A stretch of 64,000 bases of DNA from Macrocystis pyrifera (lineage: Eukaryota > Sar > Phaeophyceae > Laminariales > Laminariaceae): positions 11,480,734 through 11,544,733 of the forward strand of contig JASSKH010000003.1 in the NCBI GenBank assembly GCA_031763025.1. Reading direction: 5' to 3'. The notes beneath the pieces were generated by a model. It ran no database searches. It was not told where the DNA came from and worked only from the letters and a program-made list of their open reading frames with translations. Of the stretch, positions 31,790 to 43,580 are shown one piece after another; position 1 is the first letter of the stretch; each line of letters starts with the position of its first letter. The position numbers were made by a program, and so were the translations under genes.

Positions 31790-34700
31790 GTGAGTATATA
31801 TACCGGTGCATACACAGCCACACCTGATACTACCGGAGAGACGCATGGATCAAACAGGGGAGCTGCAGTGTATGCGGTATTGGTTGTAGCCTTAGAGAAT
31901 GCAAAACACTCGATTGGACTCACGAGTAGCGATGCACCGCGCAATCCGATGTTCCCGCTACGATACGAGCGCCTTTGTTTTGGCGCAAGACGCAAGAAGA
32001 ACCCCATGGCTTTCGAATAAGTCGAGCCTCGGGATTTGCTGCGACTCCTTTTTTTTTTATTTTGTCAAGGCATGACCTCGCACGAACGGCGGTTGAGTCT
32101 AACCTATTACCGGTAATGGTTACTTGTAGTGCAAGCCCTTTTCAATCAGATCAATCGCTCAGCGAGCGGCCTCTACCCCATACCTGGTGATAATTAGTCT
32201 GTAGTGGGCTGTGCTTTCTCGTCTCCCCACCCAGTCCAGATGCTTGACCTCTTTTTTCTGATGACTCGAGTCGAGTATCCACAGAGCGCGCGCGTCGAAC
32301 GAATCCGCGACCGCGTGACAGCAGATGTCTTCGTGATCTCGTCATTTCCACCCACTACTCGTAGTATTACTACTGCTGTAGTGTACGTACGTACGACCCT
32401 TTTGTTACACAGGTCATGCCAGTAAACCACCGACTATTGATACCGGGTAGGTAGGTACCTCTGGGTCTCTGGGTATCTCTTTATACGAAATACCTGGCAC
32501 CACCTGTAGAGGTTACGGTCCCTCTATAGATAGTATCGGTGGGCGGCCAACAAATACCGGCACTGCTCAGCTGCTGCTGTAGAGGCGACCGACACCGCTC
32601 CGGACCCTGCCACACTTGGTTGGTCCCATCTGTGCCAACCATACTCTCGAATCATTTCGCGAGTTTATTGCATTACGCATGTACGGCTGTCTCCGTGCCG
32701 CGGCTTGTGACCAAAGAGCTTGTCAATCTCTCAACCAACAGGATGAAGAATCAGCACGGACACTGAGTGTGCTGGATTTCGAGTGATAGAAATGACGGTT
32801 TAGTGTGGAGAACACCACACAGCAGCAGTCCGTACACGAGTTCCAGGTTATCATATACCCTGGTACGAAACATCGTACTGCGGTACCAGGTACTCTACCG
32901 AAGCTGCTACGCTTACGCAGCTTTCAAGTCGGAATTGCGGTTTACCCCAACAGGAGCTGGAAGGCGTTTTTTTTTTTTTTTTTTCGCCTCCGTGAGGCGA
33001 TTTTTTTCGATGCACTTTGTTAATTTCGCCGTTTTTCTGTGACCGCGACCACTCCAGCCGCAAACAATGCTGTTGCATACATGCGCCCGTGGGGTCAATT
33101 GGACACGTCAAGGCTTATGTTGACCTCAATGTATTAATACTACTACTGTAGTTCAAGTATTCGTGTAGCGGGGACGGTCAGTCAAGGTGTCAAGCCGGTC
33201 AGCCAAGATGTCATATCGGTCCGTCCAGGCGTCAAACCACGACCTCCTAGCATTTTGGGCCGCAAGTCGTTCGTGCGCTCATGCCCGAATAACCCCCCCG
33301 CGCACCCCCCCTACACTCCAATGCCTCAGGCGGCAAGCATTATTTGTTGCCGTCGAAAGAAATGTCTGCAGAAGTGTTTATTCATAGGCATAGTACCTTT
33401 TGCGCAGCTTGGACATAATGGTTGATAGAAGTCCATATAATATATGTATATGTACCAGGTATGTCCTCACTGCCTTGTATATCTAATTCCGAGAATTTTC
33501 CGAGGCTATTGGACTAGGGTCGCGTATGTCCCTACAAGTTAGAGAGTTTTCCGACAATTTTGTCGAAGCTGGGTGAAAGTCTATGCAAACCCTCTTCACG
33601 TCCGATCCATCCGTCCATGAAAAGACACAGTAGCAGCAGCAGTAGCAGCAGCCGCACAGCGAAAGCAGCAGCGGCCGCGGTAACAGCGGCAGCGGCAGCG
33701 ACAGGCCGAGCCTTGGCCATTTGTTCTCTTATTTGTATAATGTATCGTTGGGACTCAGTAGTTTGCTTCTTTTTTGTGACCCCCCGCCCCCCCCCCCCCC
33801 CCCCCGCCGCTCTACTAATACGCAGGGAAAAACCCAAGATAGTCCAGATGCAGGAGATCCTGGGCGGTCCCGACCCCGCGGAGGATGACGGATGGGCGGA
33901 TGTCATAGAGAAGAAAAGCGTCGTCGCTACAGGGGGCAAGCAGGTTTCGGACCTAATGTGAGAGTCCATCGGTTGATTTTTTGGTTGACTTTGGTCATTT
34001 TTAAAGCAATTTGATAAGCGATTTTGAGTGATTTTAAAAGTGTTCTTTTTTTTTTCATCAATTTCGCTCGTAAAACATATTTTGATGGAGAAGCTGTATT
34101 CATTAAAGTAAATACGTCCCTCAATATAAGGGACACTACTGTATTTGATATCATTGATAGTGTCAAACGGTCCCTTTATATTTAGGGACAAATTGATGTA
34201 CTTGAAACTTTTAGGACTGCGGTCTCGTTTTGGAGACGAAACCACTCAAATTCCAAGTAGTTTGTCCCCAAAACAGGACCGCAGTCCTAACTGACTGGGT
34301 TGAGGGTTACCCGGGTACTGTGTGTAAGAATTGACTTGCAGAAAGCTCCTACAGCAGCGATGTGTGTGTACGGTATGCACAGTTAGTTCGATGCGAGTCG
34401 ACGAGGGGAGGGAGAAAGCGCCGAAGGGACTCTTTCCGCGATGAACATGAAAGCGCACACCCCAACGGGAAGGGAATGAGGAGAGAAGTGCCCGCTACAT
34501 ACGCGACCCCGGATCTGAGTTCATAGTTATTAAAAAGGCAGGGAGGAAGCTGGAGAAGTAGGGAAACAGAGAAATGAGATGGAAAAATGAAATGAACTTA
34601 TGAAGAAAAAATAAAAGACGAGTGGTGTCCAAAACAGCCAGGCTTGGTAGTCGGGGTACCCCAGAGAGTATATATACCATACATGAACGCCAGTATCGTG

Positions 34701-37700
34701 CTAAACAGGGTACTCCAGACAGTGCATTGTGTCTACTGCTGTATTACCCCAGCGCCATGCTAAACAAACACTTTGACGCTTCAGCTTCAATGGACGGTCG
34801 CTCGTGCATTTGGCACTAGCTCGTTGTTGAGAGTTGGAAGGGGAGGGTTTGGCTCGAATATAGTCAAGGGGTTGGGTCTATTTACGTACATATCTCCGTA
34901 CTTATACGTACGTACGCTTGTGTTATTTTATATTCGAATCGACACCTACTATCAGTATGCTGTTACCAGGTACAATATTTTTTTTTTCTCAACACCAACA
35001 ACAAAAAACAGTCTGGAGCCTTAAGCCGCGCGCGGGAACGCATGCCGACTGAATCGCACCGCACGCACGCACCGCCGAGAGGCAGGCAGGCAGGCAGACG
35101 CTTGTGTCTTTCTTGCCTACAGGGGGAGATTCAGAGCCTCACCGTCCCCGAAGCCCTCTTTACATGAAACCCCTCGCGTGACACACTTGGACGGTTTTTT
35201 TTTCGCCCATCTACAGCATTGCCTTTCGCCTCGTCTCGTCTCGCCGTCCCCGAACCCCTAACCCCTCCGCCGACACAGGTTGGCGTTTTTTTCTTGTCCC
35301 GTCACGGTACGTGCCTTACCTTCCCCCCCTCAACCTTCGTCCCTTCTCACCGCCCCCCTCCTTCCCCGTCTCTCCCCCCCCGTCCCCTCCCGAACATTCC
35401 TCGCCGTGGGTGGTGGCACCAGCGATATGACAACTCTCATGACGGAAGATGAAACGACAGCCAGGAAACTGGAGAAGAAGGACATCAAGTGAGTCATTGT
35501 TTTTAACCCAATTTTTTCAGGTTGGAGCCGCACCCGCGCTTTTCGGGGTACTGGTTTTGCTTGTGACAGTGCTTGCGGTTGTCGATACTGGTCTGTGATA
35601 CGGAGGTTGGGGTTATATATTAGGATTTTTCAAAATAGTATGTATGTTGTGTTACGAGAGGTTATTGGTATGTATGCCTGGATGCGCTCCTGAGCTGGGT
35701 GGCTTTTGTCCTCCGCGGCATTTGATGGAAAATAATACGATATCATCCGGGACCCGGGTTTACCTACCCCAAACCCGCGGGTGGTATCGTGTTGTCATCA
35801 TCGACGGCCCGGGAGGGAAAATCACCCAGCTCAGGAACACATGCAGGTGTATTGTCAATTATCCCTCCACACATGATTAAAACCCCCAAACTGATAGCCT
35901 TAGAATTAGAAAACGAGCTGGTTCCAGCAAGATGCCTTATTGTTCAGCTTCGGGCCGTGAGACAATGAATACGCTGAATGCCACTGAAGAAGCCTCTATT
36001 ACCTCATCAAAAGGGGGAGCGGAGCTGTACATCGCGATATATATATATATGGACAACGTTTGAACGTGTGTACTGCTTGGCCAGTGCTGCAAAGTTTGTG
36101 CTGCGCAACGTCGATGCTGGCCCAGGTTCCGCTTTCTGCAATGGACTGCTGTACGTAGTGTTCTGGGGTTGCCTCATGCGCCCGGAGGTACTCTCCGGAA
36201 ATGCACTGCTGGCTAGATCGCCGTCCCGACGTTGTAGGGGTGGCGGGGTTCTGCGGTCATACATACGGTTACGGCCATGCATGACATGAATATTTCTGAC
36301 GACGTTTTGCCTTGTCGGTGAAAGGACGAGGTGCTCGGTCCATCGTTGTAGGGATGCGAGGGTCTATGGCCATACGACTACGGCCATGCACGATACTGAG
36401 TACCCCCCAACAGTCTCTGGAAGTGGGCCACACCAGAAAACAGACGAATTCATTCGACGCTATCGCTCACCCGTGTGCAAGCTTGCCTCACAAGCGATTC
36501 TTAGTGTATACCAGGTAGGATGCAGATCGCCCTCCATGCGACTCGCCCAACACCTCACGGCGCTTCGCACTTGGTGCAAGCAATGTCTGCCTGTTGTCGG
36601 TGAAAAACCGACGTGCTTTGTCCCGGCATAGTAGGGATGCGAGGGTCTATGGGCGCACCGTACGCCTACGGCCATGCATGAAATGAGCACCCCTCTCCAA
36701 CCGTCTCGAAGGAGATGCGTGGTCGATGGTCAAAATGGCTGAGGCAAGCAACAAATGAGCCCCCCCCCCCCCCCCCCCCCCGAACCCCTTCCCCCGTTGT
36801 AGACAAGCCTTCCACGACGCGAGAACTGTGAAGGAGCCAGAGAAAGAACCGGAGCCGGAGGCCAAGGAGGAGGAGAAACTGGAGGCACCGAAGCCTAGGA
36901 GCCTGTCGAGCAACATTTTCGGAGTGGGCGCGGCACGCCCCGGCGTCGGGACCGGGTGGCAGGCGCGCTTGCAAGCGCGCGAGCTGAAGCAGCGCGAGGA
37001 GGCGCTTAGCGTGGACAACACCTTTGCCTTCCCGTCGCTAGCGGACGCCATGACCGGGTGAGGGAGAGAGGGGAAGGGTGGGGTTCGGGGGGGGAGAGGG
37101 AGGGTGGGGGGCGGGCGAGGGGGAGTGAGAGAAGGAAAGAGAGATAGAGATTAAGAAAGACAAGCAAATAGACGGTTGGAGGGGGGGGGGGGGGGGGTAC
37201 TCATTTGTTGGTTGCCTTAGTCGTTTGACCATTGACCACGCATCCCTTTCGAAACGGAGCACCGTTCCTACTCCTAATAGAGACACCTCCAGCATTTGGG
37301 CACTCATTACGCTGTTTCCATGTGTTACATACAGTAGAAACGTTTTACTTATTTTATCCCCTTCCTGTTGTGCCGCCTACGGACACCATATCTATATCGT
37401 ACGGGAGAAGGAGGAAGAGACAGTGCTGTGCTGCTTTTTATTATTGACGCAAACGCATTCCGTGCATGTCCTTCGACGGGATGATGCCGGCGCGATCAAA
37501 AGAACGAGGCCGACATCGTACACATTAGATGCAAGTATTTGGGACCGCCGAAAGTGCGACCTGAACGCATGCGGTACCAGGGGGGACATGCCTACCTGCG
37601 TCCTTGAAACCCCCTGTTTTCAATGCAGTAGAACCATACAGTAGAACCGTAAGCAAAAACGTCAGGCGACTGTTTTTTCACGCAGTCAAATGTCATCTTC

Positions 37701-40700
37701 GCCTCCTGCCCAGCATCGTTGCTTCGCCCTCTTTCCCTTCCCCCCACCCTCACCCCCAACCCTAAACCCAACTCCAACCCCCATTCCCACTCCCACCCCC
37801 CCCCCCCCTCAACATCACCCCACCCCCCCCCCCCCCCCCACCCCCCATTCCCACTTCACCACCACCCCCCCCCCCCCCCCCCCCCTCACTCCCGCCGCCA
37901 CCCCTGCCTCGATGAATTATATCTCTCCCCACCCGCGCGCGCAAAAAAAAAAAAGGCCGGCCAAGCCAAAGCCGGGGGCCGGAGCAGCGCCGGACGCGAG
38001 CGGCCGGAGGCGAGTGGGTGGCTCTTCCGCCTCGGCTGCCATCCGAGCTGCCCTCGGCCGGCCACCCGTGGACGAGGAAGCCAAGGCTAGCGAAGCCACC
38101 GCCACAACCGCCGCCGCCGCCCCAGCAGCAGCAGCAGCAGCAGCAGAGGCTGCAGAGGCAGAAGAGGCAGAAGAGGGGGGGACGCGTCAGCGCCCCCCCC
38201 GCCGGGGGAGGCGGAGGCGACAGCGGCCACGGTATCGCCTCCGCTGGCCGCGGCGGTCGAGGAGACAGAGGGCGAGGAATCCAAGGCGAAGACATCGGAA
38301 CCCGTATGGGTAGCCGCTCGCGCGGGGGGGGGGGGCCGGTGGGGAGGGGGAGGGTGGGGGGGGTGGGGGGGAAGGGGGGGCGGGGGAGACGGCGGTGGCG
38401 GCGGCGGCGGTGGCGGCATCCGTGGTGCCGCCAGTGGGGGAGGATAGGAAGGTGGTTGTCGAGGCAGACAAGCAGGCGCTAGTGCAACAGTTCGGGAAGA
38501 AGAAAGTGAGTAAAAAAAGAACAGGGAAGATAAAAGATAGGGTAGGGTAGGGCAGGGTAGGGTGGTAGCTCTTGCTATATGCAGGGGACCTCTCGTGGCG
38601 CCGGTACATTTTGCCGGTAGCTGCTGCCAGCTGTGTTCACGCACCGCTGCTGAAAGACGTGCAGGAAGAAGAGAAATGAAAAGAAGACGGGAAGAAATGG
38701 GAAGATTTTCGGTCGAACGGTGCGGATTGTCCGGCTCACACCCTGCTACAAAAGTATGGCATGCCCTATAAGAGGCATGCCCTGGAAGGAGTGACCTACA
38801 AGGCATGTCCTAGCCGCAAAAGGCATGCCGTGTAAGGCATGACCTACAAGCCATGCTTTAATCCCTTACCAGGTGCCGTATATTTTAGGCGGCCGTGCAA
38901 ATTTGCAATATTAGCGGTGGTGTTCGTTGATGCCGACCGAAAAACGTGTGTGTGTGTGTTTTTTTCTTGTTAGAAACACGTATTAGTAGTGTCCGTCCGT
39001 GGAAAGACTTGAAAAAAAAACCGTGGCTATTCTTTTTATTTTGTTTCTTGTTTTTTTTTTTTTTTTTGTCGCGTTCCTCCATCGCAAGTCAGTGGCTCTC
39101 TTCTCCCCGGTTCGTTCGCGTTCATGGGGTATCACACGGCGCCGCGGCGGTGTGCTTGCTTGGCGTTGTCGTAGTGGTGGTGGTGGTGGTGGTGGTGGTG
39201 CAAAGATGTCCGGATACTGAACTTTCACCCCCTGGGCTGACGGCAATTTTCCACGTTTCATCCTCAACTGACGCCAAACCACTAGATCTTAGTGTGGAAC
39301 GCTCGGATATCAACACCCCTTGACCGATGCGCGTGTTCCTTGACCCACCTTTTCTCCTGAACGTGTTTTGGTGTTGTGTAGTGGGTCGTGTAGTGGTGGT
39401 CTGGTGGTGATGGGTGATTATTGTGGTCACCCCCCGCCACGCTTGCTGCAAGCGATGTCTGCCTGGTCGGTGAAAACCCGACGTACTCCGTCCCGGCATT
39501 GTACTCGAAGGGATGCAAGGGTCCTATAGACATACGACTACGTGTGTGTGACCCATGCACGAACGTGAGTACACCCTCCTGCCCCTTTTTATTCGTCGTA
39601 CGGGTTCCCCACCCTTTGTAACCAGGCCAGGCCCCCCTTTGGAATCCGATTAACTTGATTGTAGTATAGAGGGACGATTTCTGCATCGGCCACGGCGACA
39701 AAGCAGCCAGGGTGGGTTATTGCTGCCGCTGAGGTGCAATAGTGTACGACGACGAAGCAGCCAAGGCTATTATTGCTGGTGATGCTGCTGATGTTTGCCA
39801 GGTACCAGGATGCGACGACGAGGCAGCCACAGGATTATTTTTGCTGCTGAGGTATAATATACAGCAGTAGGGTACATTTTTCGCTTTCTTCACAGCTGAC
39901 TGACTGACTGTCTGTTTGTTTGTTTGTTTGCATTTTCGTGTGGGGTTACGTACCCGAACTGCAATCAATCAATCAAATCAATCAAATCAATCAATCCATC
40001 CATCAATGCACAAAAATCGATGTCCCCGACGCCGCGCGCGCAGGCAGAACATGAGACCGATTCACTCGTATCTACTACTACTACTACTACTACTACTACG
40101 GGGGTACATAGTTAACAGGACCTATGATATAGTACATAAAAACCTACATATTTACCTATTTTTACGAACAAAATTTAGTCCCGTTAACTATGGACCCCCG
40201 TAATACTACCTACTACTGCCTACTGCTACTACTACTACTACTACTACTACTAACTGCTACTACTACCTACTACTATTACTACGTACGGTTATGCTGCGCG
40301 GTGCCCCCAGACGGTTTGTATGTTGGTATCTGGGTTTCCCCTCAAGGGTTCGTACATGGCACCGCTCTGATGGTCGATTATCAACCCCGTTTAAATTTCG
40401 CATCTCCTGATTCTTCCTCCCCCCCCCCCCCCCCCCCCCCCCGTGGTCAGTGGTCAAACGACAGTCAGGCAAATAACAAATGGGTACGCCCCCCCCCCCC
40501 GCCCCCTCTCGCTCCCCCCGCTATTCGCTGCTTTTTTCAAGTCTTTTATCTGATTGGCGCAGAACAGAAGGAGGAATTTTTGTCTCTCCTGATATTCTCA
40601 CTCCCCCCCCCCCCCCCCCCCTTGTTAATACGACGGCAATGCATGACATTATTAAGGGGGTCTATAGTTAATAGGACCTATGGTATACATAAAAACCTAT

Positions 40701-40956
40701 ATATTTAGCTATTTTTACTCACAATATTTGGTCCTATTTACTATGGTGCCCCGTAATAGTACCCCCCCCCCCCCCCCCCCCTCCCCCCTAGTTAATACTA
40801 CGGCCATGCATAACATTAGTACTCCCCCCCCCCCCCCCCCCCCCCCCTATATTTTAATATTTTTCTTTCGTGTCGTTTTTTTTTCCTCTGATTGGCGGGG
40901 AGCAGAAGAAGAAGAAGAAGCCGGCCGAGGGAGAGCAGGCAGTCGGGGAGCCCTGA
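31668..40956 (+). CDS. CDV3-like lysine/alanine-rich protein, 6 exons
   Basis: Reconstructed protein of about 481 residues. The N-terminus has LSSLFAKKKGKKGKR, like the FFAKKxKKK start of CDV3-family proteins. An acidic DDGWADV segment follows, then a conserved-looking NTFAFPSLADAM (compare FPSL near the CDV3 C-terminus), a Pro/Ala/Glu-rich region, and a lysine run before the stop. CDV3 has no established biochemical role, so none is assigned. Junction phases agree (2/1 up to exon 5, then 0/0). Exon 5 has two compensating frame shifts at G runs. The extent of exon 5 is the weakest part. It could instead be an unrelated disordered protein. Confidence 0.6.
32650..32825 (+). repeat. Repeat shared by first introns of the divergent genes (copy 2)
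   Basis: Second copy in CDV3-like intron 1, same plus-strand orientation as copy 1. Confidence 0.65.
33826..33957 (+). CDS. CDV3-like gene exon 2
   Basis: Completes Glu, then EKPKIVQMQEILGGPDPAED followed by DGWADVIEKK. Preceded by a poly(C) tract and acceptor ACGCAG; donor CTAAT|GTGAGA. The next intron (33958-35422) has a hairpin element (34211-34290) and a GAGTCGACGAGG repeat (34394-34525). Confidence 0.7.
34211..34290. repeat. ~80-bp hairpin element, best preserved
   Basis: TTAGGACTGCGGTCTCGTTT at the left mirrors AGGACCGCAGTCCTAA at the right with few mismatches, ending in CTAA/TTAG. Confidence 0.72.
34394..34600 (+). repeat. GAGTCGACGAGG repeat
   Basis: Uninterrupted copy in CDV3-like intron 2, ending GACCCCGGATCTGAG and a GAGA-rich tail. 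Confidence 0.66.
35423..35488 (+). CDS. CDV3-like gene exon 3
   Basis: 66 nt, DMTTLMTEDETTARKLEKKD onward; charged helix. Acceptor CACCAG|C, donor TCAA|GTGAGT; phases fit both neighbours exactly. The next intron (35489-36802) holds three tandem partial copies of the poly(C)-linked repeat (36215-36705). Confidence 0.65.
36215..36705 (+). repeat. Poly(C)-linked repeat, three partial copies in tandem
   Basis: Three successive GTTGTAGGG(A)TG...GCATGA(C/A)ATGA ends at about 36300, 36400 and 36690. The last copy also has the upstream GCGCTTCGCACTTGGTGCAA block. Confidence 0.68.
36803..37057 (+). CDS. CDV3-like gene exon 4
   Basis: 84 whole codons: a Glu/Pro/Lys segment (EPEKEPEPEAKEEEK), the GWQARLQARELKQREE helix and NTFAFPSLADAMTG. 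Acceptor TTGTAG, donor CCGG|GTGAGG. The most protein-like exon of this gene. Confidence 0.75.
37178..37295 (-). repeat. Poly(G) tract with B-variant repeat
   Basis: G run then TACTCATTTGTTGGTTGCC, CGCATCCCTTTCGAAACGGA and CTCCTAATAGAGACACCTCC. In CDV3-like intron 4. Confidence 0.65.
37686..38505 (+). CDS. CDV3-like gene exon 5 (low complexity, two frame shifts)
   Basis: Acceptor TTTTTTCACGCAG|T fits the phase, so the exon is drawn from 37686. The first ~270 bases code only for Pro/Thr-rich sequence with C runs and may be intron, with the true start nearer 37953. The frame moves by one at the G7 run near 38175 and back at the G runs near 38330. Between them lies AEATAATVSPPLAAAVEETE in another frame. 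It ends QALVQQFGKKK before donor GTGAGT. Confidence 0.5.
39425..39580 (+). repeat. Poly(C)-linked repeat, partial
   Basis: Has GCTTGCTGCAAGCGATGTCT, GGTCGGTGAAAACCCGACGT and ends CGTGAGTACACCCTCC. Confidence 0.62.
40095..40204 (+). mobile_element. TA-flanked MITE, GTTAAC subfamily
   Basis: Inserted in a CTA microsatellite (CTACTACTA on both sides). The TA duplication is masked by the repeat. Confidence 0.83.
40651..40757 (+). mobile_element. TA-flanked MITE, hybrid of both subfamilies
   Basis: Left half is GTTAAT-type (ACCTATGGTATACAT), right half is GTCCTATTTACTATGG-type. Suggests recombination or an ancestral form. Flanked by poly(C)-linked repeat ends. Confidence 0.8.
40906..40956 (+). 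CDS. CDV3-like gene exon 6 (stop)
   Basis: Five Lys codons, then PAEGEQAVGEP and TGA. In phase 0 with exon 5, making a run of eight lysines across the junction. Acceptor GAGCAG. The preceding intron (38506-40905) holds two MITEs, CTA and GGT microsatellites and several poly(C) tracts with short repeat ends. Confidence 0.6.
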   Translation, partial: KKKKKPAEGEQAVGEP

Positions 40957-42567
40957 ACAAGAAATATGCTGTTGTTAGGAGCTTAAGTCTTTTGAAACGC
41001 GTCAGGAAGCGTCAAGGCCGTCAAGGAATGCAGGCCTGTTTTGGCACTACTATACTAGTTTCAGTGTAGCGGCGGTCAGTCAAGCGGTCGAACAACGGTC
41101 TCCTCTTCATGGCATCTTTGCTGAACCCCCCCCCCCCCCCCCCCCCTCGGCATTGTTGGGATGCGAGGATCTGTGGTCATACGACTACGGCCATGCATGA
41201 CATGAGTACTCCCCCCCCACGCGGTGCGAGGAATGGTTTAGGTTTCCCACGAGAGGCTAGCATCAGATAAACGGAGGGGGGGGAGGGGATTAAAACGGAG
41301 AGAGAGGGGAGGGGGGGGGGGGGGCGGAGAGGGAGAGAGAGAGAGCCCCGGCCGGGAGGGGAGTGCGATGTTTGTCGTCCAGCCGCCCCGTCCCGAGATG
41401 TGTGTAGTGTGAAAACTCACAAACTCACTCCTCTCCTTGTGTGGTGGGTGTGAGATTTTTTTTTTTTTTCAGACATGAGGCGGGAAGGCGGGCGTTGCGC
41501 TGGTAAGCCGGCGTTGCGCGCGGGTCCGTGCGGGTCCGCGCGGTGCGGTGCAGTCCGGTGTCGTGCCGTGCGGTACAGTGCGGCGGTGCGGCGGCTGGGG
41601 GCGGGGGCTATAGGAACGGAGGGATCGCGAAATTTTTGGTGTCTCGTTTCTTGCTTTTGGTTGACGCTTTTAAACACGCGCCTGCATTGGGAATGACGGA
41701 TATGTTATCAGGTCAGGCGTTCCCGAGGAGGAGGAGGAGGAGGAGGAGGAGGGGGCAGGGGCGGGGGGCGGATGAGTTGCGGTAGTTGGTTGGCGTCAAT
41801 ATTAGGAGGGTCCTTTTCTTTGTTTGGCGGTCCGGGGAGGGAGGAATGAGTGGCCGCCAGCGGGGGGGGGGGGGGGGGGGAGGTGGGGACGGGAGGGACA
41901 TCGTGTTTTGACGGTGTGATTGAATCAATTGGATGGCTTCTCTCGAAGAACATTTCGGAGTTTTTTGTGTCTTCGTTTTTCTTGTTTCTTCCAAAAACAG
42001 GGGGCAAAGGGTTGTGTTGCTTGTCGGGAGGGACCGCCCCCCCCCCCCCCCCTCTTCCCCCCCCCCCCCACCTCCCCCCCAGCACACACCCCGCCTCCTT
42101 TACTTCGTGCGGCCAAAAAGAGGTGCCGTGATATTTTTGTCGTGGTGCATAAGAGCGCCGCCGTTTTTTTTTTTTTTTTTTTTTTTTGCGAATGCGCCCT
42201 AGAACGCACCCGGCCCGGCCGTCGTGGTCGTCATCGTGGTTCCGGGTGTACGGTTCCGGGTGTACTGCTACAGCGCGTAGTTGGCGGTTTTGCGGGAGTT
42301 ATGAACGCAACGGAGCCCCCCCGCAGTAGTCGAGAGCAAAGTTTTTTTTCTTTTTTTTTCAGGGTGTGTGACGGTTGTGGGTGGTGGAATCGGGAAAGGA
42401 AGAATACAGCAGTTGGTGCCCACCAGACCAGATGCTTCTGCACTCGAATTTAGCGTTGTTTAAACCCGAATTCCCACTACAATTTGGGGGGTTGTGGGGG
42501 TTGGACACGGGTTGGAAAAGGCCTACAGTTCAGGGGTGGCGTATTTTTTCGGGACGCCCTTCTTCGC

Positions 42568-42568
<1 letters not shown>

Positions 42569-42600
<32 letters not shown>
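42569..42600. repeat. Poly(C) tract, 32 bases
   Basis: Among the longest pure homopolymers in the window. Flanked by two similar blocks (CCTACAGTTCAGGGGTGGCG at about 42520 and 42638). Confidence 0.85.
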
Positions 42601-43216
42601 ACTTGACTCGCTGTTGGGGTTTGGAGACGCGTTAGAAGGCCTACAGTTCAGGGGTGGCGTTATTTTTGGGGGAACCTCTCCCCCCTTTTTGCCTCCCTCC
42701 CTACCCCCCCCCCCCCCCAACTACGACTACGACCATGCATGACAAGGAGTACTCCCCCTCCCATTCTCCTTCTCTTTTTTCCCTCCTCCTATCCTCTTTT
42801 TCCTCCTCCTTCTGCTGTGTTTGTTTGCGAGAGAATTCGTCATGAATGCCTCAAATCAGCTGCTGCTGTGCTACACTCATAGTGCCAATAGCAGATGCGG
42901 CACTTTTGATGGGGAGCGTAGTCGGTCGGTTTTCACAGATAGCGAGGCATATCTTATAACCCCGTCACTAAATGTTTTATACTATTAATATCATAGCACC
43001 CCTTTCGAGAACGATTTTTGCACTTTTGAATTCACAGTGTGGAATATTTTTTACTGCGTACGACGTACGTGCTTCTGACATGATAAATGCAAAATAGTAT
43101 CCCGGACTATCCCCACGTAGTTTCGCCCCAAAAATCGTGGGTGCTATTATTACGGGGTGATTGGCTTAAACGGGCAGCAGTTTCGGGTTTGCACATGAAC
43201 GGAACGGGGGAGCGGG

Positions 43217-43580
43217 GGGGGGGGGGGGGGGGGGGTACTCATTATTATGCATGGCCGTAGTCGTATAACCATGGACCCTCGCATCCCTACAATGCCGGGA
43301 CGGAGCACGTCGGGTTTTCACCGACCAGGCAGACATTGCTTGCACCAAGCGCGAAGCGCCGTGAGGTGTTGGGCGAGTCGCATGAAGGGTGAGCGGCATC
43401 GTACTAAGAACCGCTTTAGAGGCGGATTTTCTTGCAAATGGATGACAGCGTCACTCGATTCATTTATTTTCTGGTGTGATCACTTCCAGAAACAGCAATG
43501 GGTTTACTACGTCACTGCCCCGCGGGTGCCTTACCATGTGTACACAGCGGGAGGGGGAGGAGGGGGGATATTCTATTTTT
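43217..43580 (-). repeat. Poly(G)-headed repeat, long copy
   Basis: An 18-G tract, TACTCATTATTATGCATGG, then the family sequence to the TTCCAGAAACAGCAATGGG block and a G-rich end. In the convergent intergenic region. Confidence 0.7.

Noticed and set aside
33532-34245. 237-codon minus-strand frame
   Set aside because: Runs through exon 2 of the CDV3-like gene in antisense and consists of Ala/Leu and Gly runs from a GCA/CAG-type microsatellite; no conserved motif.
37762-38295. Gly-rich minus-strand frames
   Set aside because: Complement of poly(C) and GCC-rich exon 5 of the CDV3-like gene.
43437-43560. Protein-like segment WMTASLDSF...QQWVYYVT shared with 48090-48267
   Set aside because: Shared because both are copies of the poly(G)-headed repeat; frames are short and not kept open in other copies.
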